A stretch of 64,000 bases of DNA from Desulfomicrobium apsheronum (GCF_900114115.1 NZ_FORX01000002.1:62001-126000), one strand, 5' to 3'; positions 33,464 to 43,007 are shown, numbered from the stretch's first letter. A program made the numbers and translations. Notes: a model not told the origin generated them from the letters alone.

Positions 33464-33596
33464 ATGTATCCATTTGATAATCAACAAGAATATTCGCTTG
33501 GTCTTGAAGTGGGAGCCTTTTTTTCGGGCGTAATCAACGTTCAGGGTAACTTTGGAGTTAGGGGAATTGCTCGTGTGTAAATTTAAACTGGAAGAA

Positions 33597-33613
33597 TGTC
33601 GGAGCAGTTTACA
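33597..33613. promoter_or_regulatory. Upstream activator box (second PEP-CTERM gene)
   Basis: TGTCGGAGCAGTTTACA, sharing TGTCGGA and TTACA with the copy at 32354, about 62 bp upstream of the -24 element. Confidence 0.6.
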
Positions 33614-33674
33614 TTTTTTTGAGTTCCAATTGATATATTTTTATACAAATATCTGAAATAATGTCTCAAAATAT

Positions 33675-33690
33675 TGGCATGGACCATGCT
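33675..33690 (+). promoter_or_regulatory. Sigma-54 promoter of the second PEP-CTERM gene
   Basis: TGGCATGGACCATGCT: TGGCA and TGCT with GG and GC 10 bases apart, 48 bp before the ATG at 33739. Confidence 0.7.
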
Positions 33691-33738
33691 AATAACCTGT
33701 CACCACAAGACAGTTATTTTAACATTGGGAGGATTACC

Positions 33739-34542
33739 ATGAGGAAGAATCTACTTGTAACATGTCTTTTAGCTGTGGCGTTTTTTTTCACGGCGACATT
33801 GGCCTCTGCTGCCTTGGTGACTCAGTGGGCGTATACCAATGACGCTATTTTTGTTGATTGGCTTAACGATGAGGCCAACCAGGACGAAATGGGTGTGAGT
33901 GCTGATTTGAGGACCCTGTACTGGGGCGTGCCATCCACCGTCCCCGGGAGTAATCCAGGTCAATTTCAGAGCTCACTTGAGCTTATCGCTCCTGTATCCG
34001 GTATCGACCTGATGACCGGAATTCCTTTGGAGACTTATGGACCGTCTGTAGATGTTGTTTCAATTGTACATCATAACTACATTCTTAGTTCAGACTACCC
34101 AACTCTTGCATATGGAAAGGTCGCGGCCAGCATTCAGTTTACGCCTTTCATACCTGCCGGACCCGTACAGCCTGTGGACACAGCATTTTTGGAGTTTCTG
34201 TTCTTTGAAACTCCGAACAATGATGTAACGCCAATGGATATTTTTATCCTCACCGACCCAGGCCTGACACAAGGCTCTTTTATCTATGAAGAATATAAGT
34301 ATACTTTCGAGTTCAACAGTGAGGGTTTTGGCCTGCTGGAAGGCGCTTACCATGATTACGTAGCAGCCATATATGGAGAAGGAGAATATTTTGGATGGCT
34401 CGCAACTGAAGACGGCCAAAATTCGGCTCAGTTCAACCTGCGTATAATGGCCTCGCCTGTTCCGGAACCTGCCACCATGCTTCTTCTGGGCGCTGGCCTG
34501 CTTGGCCTTGGCATCGCGGTACGCCGCAACAAGAAGAACTGA
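33739..34542 (+). CDS. PEP-CTERM protein 2 (THxN-like family)
   Basis: 267 residues from ATG 33739, five bases after GGGAGGA; an in-frame ATG at 33661 lies upstream of the sigma-54 promoter and is not used. A signal peptide ends near ASA-AL (about residue 24). LYWGVP, QSSLEL and VSIVHHNYIL follow the order of short blocks seen in THxN-family PEP-CTERM proteins. The sorting signal is VPEPATMLLLG from residue 241, then a hydrophobic stretch and RRNKKN. It is a surface or matrix protein of unknown role, followed by a strong terminator. Confidence 0.9.
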   Translation: MRKNLLVTCLLAVAFFFTATLASAALVTQWAYTNDAIFVDWLNDEANQDEMGVSADLRTLYWGVPSTVPGSNPGQFQSSLELIAPVSGIDLMTGIPLETYGPSVDVVSIVHHNYILSSDYPTLAYGKVAASIQFTPFIPAGPVQPVDTAFLEFLFFETPNNDVTPMDIFILTDPGLTQGSFIYEEYKYTFEFNSEGFGLLEGAYHDYVAAIYGEGEYFGWLATEDGQNSAQFNLRIMASPVPEPATMLLLGAGLLGLGIAVRRNKKN

Positions 34543-34562
34543 TCAATCGTCATAACAGTATG

Positions 34563-34597
34563 AAGGCCGGGGAGCAGATGCTTCCCGGCCTTTTTGT
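34563..34597 (+). terminator. Terminator of PEP-CTERM gene 2
   Basis: 13-bp stem (AAGGCCGGGGAGC with GCTTCCCGGCCTT, one G-T pair), 4-base loop and T tract. It also lies 38 bp past the stop of the convergent ThiF-nitroreductase gene. Confidence 0.9.
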
Positions 34598-34635
34598 ATG
34601 CCATGAGATCGTCCCTGCCTGGACGCAACGGCCGG

Positions 34636-36675
34636 TCATTCGATCACAAAGTCTTCCGCCTCCCGCCGAAGGGTGCGGTGCCGGATTCCCGGGCCGTAGC
34701 CTGTGCGAAAGAGCATGACCGGACCCTGATTTTCAAAGTCCACGTTTCCGAACAGATCCTTCAAATCCTGCCAGACCCGCTCCAGTGATTTTTGGTGCCT
34801 TTCGGAAAAACTTGTCGGCCCTTCCCAGATCCAGCGCAGCCGGAAGAGGGTGAGTGCGGTCATGGGCTGCATCTGTAGGCCATGGTGCTCCAATGCCAGC
34901 CAGATGCGTTGCAGGGCCTGACCGCCGCGCAGAAAGTCTCCTGGTTCCAATCCATCGACCACGACCATTCCGGCAGCCCCGCTGGCCAGGATGCCCTGGG
35001 CCGAGTGCAGGGCCACCAACCGACCCAGTCCCAGGGCGTTGGCGACGCGCATTGCGGGCCACGGTTTGGTCAGGCGCAGGAATGCCTCTCCGGGCAATCC
35101 GGCCTCCAGGTTCTTGAGGGGCAGGCCATCGCGGCGTTGCCGTGCTTCCTGGTCGTTGAAACGGATCATGGAGGTGAAATGCTCGTGCAGGCCCTGGTGC
35201 TCGGTGCGGATTCTGTCGGCCAGGTAGATCACCTTGGCGAGTTTCCTGAGCTGAGCGCGACCGGTGAGCAGATGCAATCCGGCTTCGGGAATGTCCGCGA
35301 TGCGGGCCTTGAGATCTGCCTGCACCCAGTCCGGCAGGGGGCGCTTGTCGTAGGGACGTCGGTTGGTGCAGCGCGTCCAGATGTGCCGGGCCAGCGGTTC
35401 CGGTGCCTGATCGCCCGGCTGTATGCGCGCTGTGCCCATCAGGTTTTCCTGCGCGGCATCAGGCAGGATCTGCGTGCTTGCATAGAGGCCCATGCTTGCG
35501 GCGGCGATGCGGATATTCTCCAGTGCCGCTCCGCAGGCGATGATGGAGGCGATCTGGCGGACGTTGAAAAACGACATGTCGGTTTCCGGATTGAGGAAAA
35601 CGTGGATGTCATTGCCCGTCAGGCGAAATCTCCAGGGCTGGGCATTGTCCCCGGAGGGAGCTTGAATTGCGGCCTGCAGCAGATAGGTGCCGACATCCTG
35701 GGGCAGGGAGTCAAAATGTGAGACGCTGACCACGGGTTGGTCCGGAATGCGCACCCGGCCCGTGTCAGTGGCCTTGATCAGTACGTTTTGCACGTACCAG
35801 AGTTTGGCGCGCTGGCTGAAGGTGCGGTTGCCCCGGCTCAGGCGCCCTTTACGGAGCACCTGCCGGAAGGGGTCGAACTGCAGGAAGCAGGGCGCGGGCT
35901 TGAGTCCCGGCTTGCCAAGAATGATGCGCACGGCCTCGGTGGCGGCAAGGGACGAGCACAACTGGCAGGCGATGTTCAGGGACGGGCCTTTGCCACCCTT
36001 GAGATCCACCCTGGACAGGTCCATGTATCCGATATGTGTGGGCCTTGGGGCCAGCCCCATGGCGAAACGCAGATATTTCTGTTCCTCCGGCAGTTCCCCG
36101 CCCACATCGAAATAGTCGTCAAAGCCCATGCCGTGCGGGGTGAAGACCAGGAGGGCCGAGCTGTATCCCAGCGGCCCGGCCGTGATCACGGGCACGCCCA
36201 TGGAGCGGGCCATGTTGAACAGGCTGCGGCGGATTTCGAACTGAAAGAAGTCCAGTCCGTCCAGGACCACGTCCACGCCTGTTAGAAAGGCTTCCATGTT
36301 GTCTGCGGTCAGTCCCGAGGGATAGGGCGTGATGTCCAGGAACGGATTGATGCCGTGCGCCTCGTCGATCATGACCTCAAGTTTGGGGCGGCCGAAGGAT
36401 GGCACCCTGGCCCCGTACTGGCGGTTCACGTTGACCGGTTCGTACTGGTCGAAGTCGGCCAGGTTGAAACGGCCGATTCCGGTGCGCACCAGATTGATCA
36501 AATGCACTCCGCCCACGCCGCCCATGCCCGGAATGGCGACCCTGGCCTCGGCCAGTCGCTCCTGCTCGCCCGGTGAAAACAGCCCGATGTTGCGGGAAAA
36601 GGCTTCCTCGCGATAGGCTTCCTCGCTGGAAATTCCGAGGGCCTGCAAGGTTGCCAGGTGTTCATCTCGTTTCAT
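34636..36675 (-). CDS. ThiF/E1-like adenylyltransferase fused to a nitroreductase-like domain
   Basis: 679 residues in two parts. Residues 20-300 are a ThiF/MoeB/E1-like domain with the nucleotide loop GMGGVGG (50-56) and the downstream acidic/Asn/Arg cluster DFDQYEPVNVNRQYG. The paired CxxC zinc motifs of MoeB are not seen. Residues 315-679 form a nitroreductase-like flavin domain (YLLQAAIQAPSGDNAQPWRF, and RCTNRRPYDKRPLPDW). The first activates a carboxylate as an acyl-adenylate; the second would oxidise or reduce the product. It is the last gene of the acyltransferase/MMPL cluster, 85 bp after MMPL, so I infer it tailors the acyl product. Confidence 0.85.
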   Translation of the reverse strand: MKRDEHLATLQALGISSEEAYREEAFSRNIGLFSPGEQERLAEARVAIPGMGGVGGVHLINLVRTGIGRFNLADFDQYEPVNVNRQYGARVPSFGRPKLEVMIDEAHGINPFLDITPYPSGLTADNMEAFLTGVDVVLDGLDFFQFEIRRSLFNMARSMGVPVITAGPLGYSSALLVFTPHGMGFDDYFDVGGELPEEQKYLRFAMGLAPRPTHIGYMDLSRVDLKGGKGPSLNIACQLCSSLAATEAVRIILGKPGLKPAPCFLQFDPFRQVLRKGRLSRGNRTFSQRAKLWYVQNVLIKATDTGRVRIPDQPVVSVSHFDSLPQDVGTYLLQAAIQAPSGDNAQPWRFRLTGNDIHVFLNPETDMSFFNVRQIASIIACGAALENIRIAAASMGLYASTQILPDAAQENLMGTARIQPGDQAPEPLARHIWTRCTNRRPYDKRPLPDWVQADLKARIADIPEAGLHLLTGRAQLRKLAKVIYLADRIRTEHQGLHEHFTSMIRFNDQEARQRRDGLPLKNLEAGLPGEAFLRLTKPWPAMRVANALGLGRLVALHSAQGILASGAAGMVVVDGLEPGDFLRGGQALQRIWLALEHHGLQMQPMTALTLFRLRWIWEGPTSFSERHQKSLERVWQDLKDLFGNVDFENQGPVMLFRTGYGPGIRHRTLRREAEDFVIE

Positions 36676-36760
36676 GCTTGATCCTCTTTTTCCTTAAGGA
36701 GATGCCCCCTGGCCCCGGGGCGTCTCCGGCGTGTTTGCTGCCCGGCTTGTTCCTGCCGTG

Positions 36761-39028
36761 TCATTCGCTCTTGCCGTCAAAGGAAAGCATGGCCGCCGGC
36801 AGAACGATCAGGTCGCCTACCACGGCCGTGATCATGATCACGGCGCTCAGACCCCCGAAGCTCATGGTGGGCACGAAGCTGCTGAAGAGAAGCACGCCGA
36901 AGCCGATGACCAGGATCAGCGATGAAGCGCAGATGGCCGTACCTTTTTCCAGGATGGCTCGTTGCAGAGCCTCCCGCATGGGCAGGCTCTCGGCGCGCTT
37001 TCGGTTGTACTCGGTCAGGAAATGGATGGTGTCGTCCACGGCGATGCCTAGGGCGACCACGGAGATCAGGGCCGTGGAGGTGTTCAGGGGGATGCCGAGC
37101 AGACCCATGATCCCGAAGTTGATGATGATCGGAAACGCGTTCGGGATCAGGCTTAGGGCCCCTGCGACAAACGAGCGCAGGGCCAGGAACATGATGAACG
37201 TGATCACGGTGGCGGCCAGGGCCAGACTTTCCACCTGTCCCCGGACCAGGGCGTCGATGGTGTTCACGTCCTGTACGGCCCGGCCGGTGACCCGGATTTG
37301 CAAGCCGTCGTGTTCGTGTTGGTCGATGAAGGCGCGCAGGGCGTGTATGAGTTCGGCCTGGCCCGCGGAGCTGTGCTCGGAGATGCGGATCAGGATGCGG
37401 GCCTGATCGTATTCCGAGGTGATGAATTCATCCATGTCGTCGGAGTCGTAGAGCAGCAGGTACTGGGACACCAGTTCCCGGCTTTCAGGGATGACGTAGA
37501 AATCCGGATCCTCGTTGTGAAAGGACATGTTCATGTCCTTCAGGAAGTCCACGAAGGACATGGTGCGGTCGACACCCGGCAGCGTCAGGGCGAAGGTTTG
37601 CAGCCTGTCGATCACGGCCAGCTTGGCCGGGTCGCGCAAGGCGTCCCGCTCGCCGGCCTTGACGGAAATGTCCACCGTGCCGACCCCGCTCAGCCGGGGT
37701 TCGATGTAGGAAAGCTCCTGGCGCAGGGGACTTGAAGGCTTGAAGTACTCCAGCAGATTGGTCTCGACCCGGATCGTCGAGGCTGCCCACAAAGCGCCCA
37801 GGATCAGGATCGTGATGAAGATGGTTATGGGACGGGCGTGGGTCTGCACCACCGTGGAGAGGCGGCCCAGAAAGGCGCCCATGCCGATGTCCTTGCGCTG
37901 GTGGGTGTATATGGTGTCCGGCCTGCACATGAGCATGAGCGGGGGCAACAGCATGAAGGAAAACAGGAATTCGAAAATCATGCCCAGCGAAGCCACGTAA
38001 CCGAATTCCTTGATCGGAGGGATGTCGCTTACGGCCAGGGAGGCGAAACCCACGGCCGTGGTCAGGCTGGTCAGAAAGCAGGGGGTTATGACCCGGTGCA
38101 GAATGTGTTCCATGGCTTTGGCGGGAGATCGGACCTGACCCAGCAGCTTTTTGTCCAAATGGGCGAAGATGTGCACCGAATCTGCCAATGCAAGAGCCAT
38201 GACGAGCGGCGGGACGATGGTGGTCACGTTGTTCAGCGTAATGCCGAGCAGGGGGAAGCATCCCATGGTCGTCCCCGTGCATACGGAGATGTTGGCCAGG
38301 GCCAGCAGGGTCAGGCGCACGTTGCGGAAAAAGAGCCAGATGGTCAGGGTGATGAATAGGTAGGTCACCGGGATGAACACGGCCACATCCGACTTCATGT
38401 ACTGGCTGAGGCTGAAGTTGGTCATGGTCCAGCCGGCCAGATGAAACCGGCCGGCAAGCTCTTCATGTTTGGCGAGCACTGTTTCGGTCTGTTTGATGAG
38501 CCTCTTGCGAAAGCTTCCGTCCCCGGCCTCGTGCGCCGTGGGAAAGACCACCAAAGCCGTGGTTTCCCCGTCGGCAGAAACGAGGTTGCCGACATAGAGC
38601 GGGTTGCCCAGCGCCTGTTCCCGCAGGGCGGCCATTCCCGGAGCGTCTTCGGGGATGCGCTCCAGAAATGGGCGAACTTCGAAATATTCCTCTTCGCCGT
38701 GGATGTAGTCCACATTGGCCAGGCTTTGCACCTCCCGGACTTCGGGGATGGTTTCGAGTTCCTGCGTGAGGGCCGCGATCATGCGTAAGACGGGGGACGT
38801 GAACAGCTCGGGACTTGAAAAGGCGATCACGAAGAATTCGTCTTCTCCGAAGGTGTCCTTGATGCTTTGGTAAAAGGCGACGTCCGGATCGCCCTCAACG
38901 GTGAAATAATCCACATTGTCTACGGTCTGGATGCGTGGGAGCTGGATCAGGAACGGGGCGGCCAGGCACAGGGACAACACGAGGCAGAGTATGGGGAATC
39001 GGGTGACCAGGCTGGCTATGTGCTTCAT
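36761..39028 (-). CDS. MMPL/RND-family exporter
   Basis: 755 residues with the RND/MMPL duplication: one membrane helix, a periplasmic loop of ~170 residues, a five-helix bundle, then the same again. Charged transmembrane residues expected for proton coupling are visible in both halves (ALADSVHIFAHLD near 285; GIAVDDTIHFLTEYN near 690). This type moves hydrophobic molecules such as hopanoids, glycolipids or pigments rather than drugs. Its ATG overlaps the stop of the upstream acyltransferase (ATGA), tying export to acyl product synthesis. The LolA-like and barrel proteins upstream in the cluster could carry the cargo across periplasm and outer membrane. Confidence 0.92.
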   Translation of the reverse strand: MKHIASLVTRFPILCLVLSLCLAAPFLIQLPRIQTVDNVDYFTVEGDPDVAFYQSIKDTFGEDEFFVIAFSSPELFTSPVLRMIAALTQELETIPEVREVQSLANVDYIHGEEEYFEVRPFLERIPEDAPGMAALREQALGNPLYVGNLVSADGETTALVVFPTAHEAGDGSFRKRLIKQTETVLAKHEELAGRFHLAGWTMTNFSLSQYMKSDVAVFIPVTYLFITLTIWLFFRNVRLTLLALANISVCTGTTMGCFPLLGITLNNVTTIVPPLVMALALADSVHIFAHLDKKLLGQVRSPAKAMEHILHRVITPCFLTSLTTAVGFASLAVSDIPPIKEFGYVASLGMIFEFLFSFMLLPPLMLMCRPDTIYTHQRKDIGMGAFLGRLSTVVQTHARPITIFITILILGALWAASTIRVETNLLEYFKPSSPLRQELSYIEPRLSGVGTVDISVKAGERDALRDPAKLAVIDRLQTFALTLPGVDRTMSFVDFLKDMNMSFHNEDPDFYVIPESRELVSQYLLLYDSDDMDEFITSEYDQARILIRISEHSSAGQAELIHALRAFIDQHEHDGLQIRVTGRAVQDVNTIDALVRGQVESLALAATVITFIMFLALRSFVAGALSLIPNAFPIIINFGIMGLLGIPLNTSTALISVVALGIAVDDTIHFLTEYNRKRAESLPMREALQRAILEKGTAICASSLILVIGFGVLLFSSFVPTMSFGGLSAVIMITAVVGDLIVLPAAMLSFDGKSE

Positions 39029-39924
39029 GGATGATCCGTGCGCATGCTGGATGCGGGAATGCTTTTGAGGAATGGATAGAGCCGCGTCAGATGCTCCATT
39101 TGGGGCACGGACAGATTTGCGATGATTTCCTGCCGGGTGTTGAAAAAGAACCGTGCGTCCTCTTCGCTCATGGGAGGCCTTTTGTCATAGAACGTCCACC
39201 CGTTGTTCAATTCCACCAAGGTGCTTTTCATTTTGTAGAAGAACTCATGGATATTGTCATCCACGTCAAAGTCCTTGTATTTTTCCGATGCCTTGTCTTC
39301 AATATGTTCCATGTTGATGCGCAAGGCGACTGCCGGAGCGCCAACTCCCGGGTAAAAACGCTCTTCTCCGAAATCTTCAAACAGGAACATTGTCTTGTAA
39401 AAATTGACATGCTTCGGGTTGACCATGATGCATATGTCGTCAATGTTGTTCATCATTGAGTATTCAAACATCGTCTTTGACAGGAAGACCATGAGATTGC
39501 ACCAGCGTGTCTCCCTGGGCGTTGCCAAGGCCGAGAGCTCGGTGATCTTTCTGCCCTGGGAACGCAGCGCATCAAGTTCAGGCCGATACAGGGCGTCCAT
39601 GGGCAGGCCGAAGAGCTCGCTGTCGAAGATCTGGGTCAATGTGGATATTACAGTGACATAGGTTCTGAAAATGAAGGCGCACGTCGTCGGCAGGAGATTG
39701 TAGACGCTAAGGTGCATGCCCGAGGGATGTGGCTGCTTGATGTATCCCGAGGCGAGGTACTCTCTGTAGACGAGGGCGAAGGACTGAGACCACTCGTCGC
39801 GGGTTTCCGCGATCTTGATGTTCGGTCGGTCAATTTCATCGAGTTTGGCTCTCAGCATGGCGGAGCGACGGAGTCTGACGGATCTTCGGCGATCCTGACG
39901 CGTGTTTTCGGAGAGATCGGTCAT
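39025..39924 (-). CDS. FeeM-like / exosortase-associated N-acyltransferase 1
   Basis: 299 residues from ATG 39924 (GGAG five bases upstream); the frame is open 20 codons further. The sequence fits the GNAT-fold autoinducer-synthase-like group that includes N-acyl amino acid synthase FeeM and the PEP-CTERM/exosortase-associated acyltransferases: VYREYLASGYI, FGLPMDALYRPELDALRSQG, TELSALAT and DDICIMVNPKHVNFYKTMFL. Such enzymes join a fatty acyl group from acyl-ACP to an amino acid. Clearly paralogous to the next gene upstream. Its stop overlaps the MMPL ATG. Confidence 0.85.
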   Translation of the reverse strand: MTDLSENTRQDRRRSVRLRRSAMLRAKLDEIDRPNIKIAETRDEWSQSFALVYREYLASGYIKQPHPSGMHLSVYNLLPTTCAFIFRTYVTVISTLTQIFDSELFGLPMDALYRPELDALRSQGRKITELSALATPRETRWCNLMVFLSKTMFEYSMMNNIDDICIMVNPKHVNFYKTMFLFEDFGEERFYPGVGAPAVALRINMEHIEDKASEKYKDFDVDDNIHEFFYKMKSTLVELNNGWTFYDKRPPMSEEDARFFFNTRQEIIANLSVPQMEHLTRLYPFLKSIPASSMRTDHP

Positions 39925-40097
39925 GGGTTCTCCATGTTCGCGAGCACGAAAGAAAAGAGAAAAAGCCGACGCGGTTCGCGTCATGGCCCTGGCTGCGAAA
40001 AAGCGGCTCGTCTGGTGTTATGGTCCTCCTGTCGGCGTCTCTTGAAGAGACGTAAATGTTCGTTGCATATGCCATGCCTGAACCCGTCTTGAGAGAT

Positions 40098-40961
40098 TCA
40101 GATCCGCAGGCCCGGGTATGAGTTTCGGAGCAGGATTTTGCATTCCAGGGACAGATCCCGCAGGTCGATGGTGTCGGACAGGATGTGATTGAGCAGACTG
40201 GTATCCAGGGGGTTCGGGCGGGACCGGGGCAGGCTTCGGCCTTCGAGAATGTCGGTGATCCGGCCGCAGAGCGCGATGCGTTGGGACAGATAATGGGCAT
40301 CGATTGCGTTTCGGTACGAGGTCATGAGCCCCTTGCTGTCGAGCCGCCTCCTGACGGCGGCGACATCCGCGCGAAGCGCCACGGCGGGGGCATTGACCCG
40401 GGCATAGTGCTTTTCCTCCCCGAAGATCTCGAGCTCGCAGAGCCTCTTGTAAATGGGGACATGTTTCGGATTGACCATCACGCAGACGTCATCGACATCC
40501 AAAAACACGCAATACAGGAAAAGCAGTCTGGTGAAGTTCTGAATGCCGCTTCGCGAGAACCTCTGTGTGTTTGAGGCCAGCGAGCATACTTCCGTCACAT
40601 TTCGGCCTTGTCTGCGCAGATAATCCAGTTCCACGCGGTACAATTCGTCCATTGGCAGGCCAAATTGCTTGGAGTCGGGAACCAGCGTTGCTGTGGATAT
40701 TATTGTATTTTCCGATTTTGCCAAAAGAACTGTCGTTCTTGGGAGTAAATGAAATTTTGTAAATAATATTTCTTTGCTATTTTCCTTTGAATATCCAGCA
40801 TTTACATATTTGTGATACATAAGATTGTATGATTCAAGAAGCTCGCTTGCGTATTCAGCTATCTTGAATACGTAATCGATATCCTTTTCTCTGTGGATAT
40901 ATTTTTGTTCATGACCTAGTGTGCTTGCGATGTTGATCCATCGATGCTTTGATAATTTCAT
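40098..40961 (-). CDS. FeeM-like / exosortase-associated N-acyltransferase 2
   Basis: 287 residues, a tandem paralogue of the 39025-39924 product: FGLPMDELYRVELDYLRRQG, TEVCSLAS and DDVCVMVNPKHVPIYKRLCE align directly with the first copy, while N- and C-termini diverge. The N-terminal part is more AT-rich in codon use than the rest. Two copies suggest two acyl or amino acid substrates, or a heteromeric enzyme. It lies 173 bp before acyltransferase 1 on the same strand. Confidence 0.85.
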   Translation of the reverse strand: MKLSKHRWINIASTLGHEQKYIHREKDIDYVFKIAEYASELLESYNLMYHKYVNAGYSKENSKEILFTKFHLLPRTTVLLAKSENTIISTATLVPDSKQFGLPMDELYRVELDYLRRQGRNVTEVCSLASNTQRFSRSGIQNFTRLLFLYCVFLDVDDVCVMVNPKHVPIYKRLCELEIFGEEKHYARVNAPAVALRADVAAVRRRLDSKGLMTSYRNAIDAHYLSQRIALCGRITDILEGRSLPRSRPNPLDTSLLNHILSDTIDLRDLSLECKILLRNSYPGLRI

Positions 40962-41001
40962 TGTATATCCATGTATTTTTTTTGAATCTTGATCGTAAGA
41001 G

Positions 41002-41049
41002 CGGCGCTATTTCTGGTTCAGTTAAACACAGAATAGCGCCGTTTTTTTT
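41002..41049 (+). terminator. Strong hairpin with T tract, oriented against local genes
   Basis: CGGCGCTATTTCTG / CAGAATAGCGCCG stem (one bulged T) with eight T on the + strand. Genes on both sides are on -, so it is not an ordinary terminator for them; it could stop antisense readthrough or act as an RNA structure in the leader of acyltransferase 2. Confidence 0.5.
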
Positions 41050-41132
41050 CGGCGATTATATCCGTTGCAATCTTTTTAGTTGAGTGGACTGCGTGTCATC
41101 GATGATCTGGATGCGGGTGAAGTGTGATTTTT

Positions 41133-43007
41133 CTAAAAATAATATTTTATTTTACAAAATATCTGATCGTTGTCCCTGTAGCGTCCGAACAAGGTATCTT
41201 CCGGGCCTGTAAAGACGTTTGCTCCCAGGGTCAGCTCAAGATTTTCATAATAGCTGAGGATGGCCTCCGGTGTCAGGAATGAGCCTCCATCGCTCAAATC
41301 CAGGGCGTAGCGCAGCCTCAACATCACGTTTCCTCGCCAGAACTCGCGATTGATTTCGCCGTTGAGATAAAAATTGTCGCGTCGAAGGAGCAGTATGCGG
41401 GACTCGTACTCAAAGACGTGCTGATGCGAGAGCTGTACGTTCGCGTACCAGTCCTGTTCGCCCAGATAATCCATCCCGAGGGCATAATGGAGCACCGGTT
41501 TGGCCACGGAATCGAGGGACGCAGTGTGTATGGATTGTTTGTCGAAATATGCACCCTCGCCCCGAAATCCGAATTTGTCGGCCGTTGTTTCGAATTCCAC
41601 GGCCCAGATATTTTGCCGGTGGTAGTCGGCGTGCAGGGTCGGACCCGCCGGATTGGTCGGGTCAAAGCGCAGACGGGGCGATTTTTCGATGGCGTGCAGG
41701 TAGCTCAGCGCCACGTCCCAGCCCGCCAGGGAAGTGGAGGCGCGCAGGCCCAGGTCGGAGTTGTCCAGACCCTTGCCGGGTTTGGATTCATCGATCCTGA
41801 GGTCGGTCGGCTGGGCGCCCAGGAGGGCCCAGGTGGTTCCGGAGAAGTCGAATTCGTTTTCCTCGAAAAAGGGAATGAAGATGCCTTCCAGGGTGAAGTC
41901 GCCGGGGAACAGGCGGATTCTGGCCATCCAGTTGGGAATCTTGCGGTCTTCCAGTTCCGGGACGAAGAATTCCCGCATATCCTGCGGGTTGACGTTGTCC
42001 GCCGGACTGATCTGGTCCGTCTTTCCCCATCGCACGATCTGTCTGCCCAGGCGCAGGTCCCAGCCCGGAGTGGCGTGGGAGATGTAGCCTTCGTACAGAT
42101 CCAGGTCATAGTCGTCCGTTGAATGTTCGGGGCCGAACCAGAGGTAGTCGGACTGCAGTGAGGCCAAAATAAAGGTGCTTGATGCGCCGGGGACGGCCGC
42201 AGGGTCGTTGCCGGGCAGAGGCGGAGTCCATTTTCCTTCGAGCCTGACCGTGTTGCGGAAGTTGCGCGCCTGCTCGGGGGCGCCCGATTCATGCAGTTCC
42301 TGCGCTATTTTTGCCAGGAGGAACCCCGAAAAGTTGAGCCGCCCCCAGGGCGAAGGCTCTTCCTGGTCCTCGCTTGGGGCTGTGGATTCTCCGAAGATGA
42401 GGGTTTTATTCTCGGCACTGCCGACTGTGTCCGCCAGGGCCACGGTATACGCCGGGTGAATCTTTTGGATGTCGGGCCTGACGACTTGCGGTGGCGGAGT
42501 GGGATGAGTGGGCTTTTGGGGTGGCGCTGCCGGATTCATCGGGGCCAGGCTGACCACGATTTTGTGGGCTGCGTTTTCCGTGCCGGAGGCGGGCGTGTCG
42601 ATGCGGTGTGTCACGTCTTGTTTCAAGTCCAGGACCACGCGCGCGGTTGTCGGGTTGAACTGGGCCGCGCGAACGCGCAGAACCAATGGGTGCTGCACGG
42701 GCATGTTGGTGGCCGGTTCAAGGAGTCTTGCCTCGGTGATGTCGATCACCAGGCGTTTGGAATCTTCCAGGACAAAAGAGTGCACGTTTCGAGGAGCGGC
42801 GGACAGGGTGATGACCAGGGTTTGCGATGCATCTTTCGGGCTCGGATCAAAAGTGGAAACCAAGACAGGCTCATTTGCAAGGGCTGGAAAAGGGAGCAGG
42901 AGCGACAGGAGCAGCAGGATGGCGTGCAGAAAATTTGGTAAGCGCGATTCAGGTTGTCGTTTCATATATTTGTAAAGAGATGGCGGACTTTTTTGTCGAA
43001 ATTTCAT
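41133..43007 (-). CDS. AMIN-domain plus DUF1302-like outer-membrane protein
   Basis: 624 residues if started at ATG 43007 (GGAG 11 bases upstream); ATG 42965 would give 610. A signal peptide (LHAILLLLSLLLPFPALA) is followed by an AMIN-like beta domain (about 50-155: SFVLEDSKRLVIDITEARLL, RVRAAQFNPTTARVVLDL), a Pro-rich linker, and a long beta-barrel region. In it LRLGRQIVRWGKTDQISPAD and NVNPQDMREFFVPELEDRKI are typical of DUF1302 barrels. The protein ends in aromatic FCKIKYYF, as outer-membrane proteins do. DUF1302 proteins commonly travel with MMPL exporters and LolA-like proteins, as here, so I infer an outer-membrane exit or receptor for a lipid cargo. Confidence 0.82.
   Translation of the reverse strand: MKFRQKSPPSLYKYMKRQPESRLPNFLHAILLLLSLLLPFPALANEPVLVSTFDPSPKDASQTLVITLSAAPRNVHSFVLEDSKRLVIDITEARLLEPATNMPVQHPLVLRVRAAQFNPTTARVVLDLKQDVTHRIDTPASGTENAAHKIVVSLAPMNPAAPPQKPTHPTPPPQVVRPDIQKIHPAYTVALADTVGSAENKTLIFGESTAPSEDQEEPSPWGRLNFSGFLLAKIAQELHESGAPEQARNFRNTVRLEGKWTPPLPGNDPAAVPGASSTFILASLQSDYLWFGPEHSTDDYDLDLYEGYISHATPGWDLRLGRQIVRWGKTDQISPADNVNPQDMREFFVPELEDRKIPNWMARIRLFPGDFTLEGIFIPFFEENEFDFSGTTWALLGAQPTDLRIDESKPGKGLDNSDLGLRASTSLAGWDVALSYLHAIEKSPRLRFDPTNPAGPTLHADYHRQNIWAVEFETTADKFGFRGEGAYFDKQSIHTASLDSVAKPVLHYALGMDYLGEQDWYANVQLSHQHVFEYESRILLLRRDNFYLNGEINREFWRGNVMLRLRYALDLSDGGSFLTPEAILSYYENLELTLGANVFTGPEDTLFGRYRDNDQIFCKIKYYF

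Noticed and set aside
33661-33738. Earlier ATG for the second PEP-CTERM protein
   Set aside because: It lies before the sigma-54 promoter and would place 26 polar residues ahead of the signal peptide.
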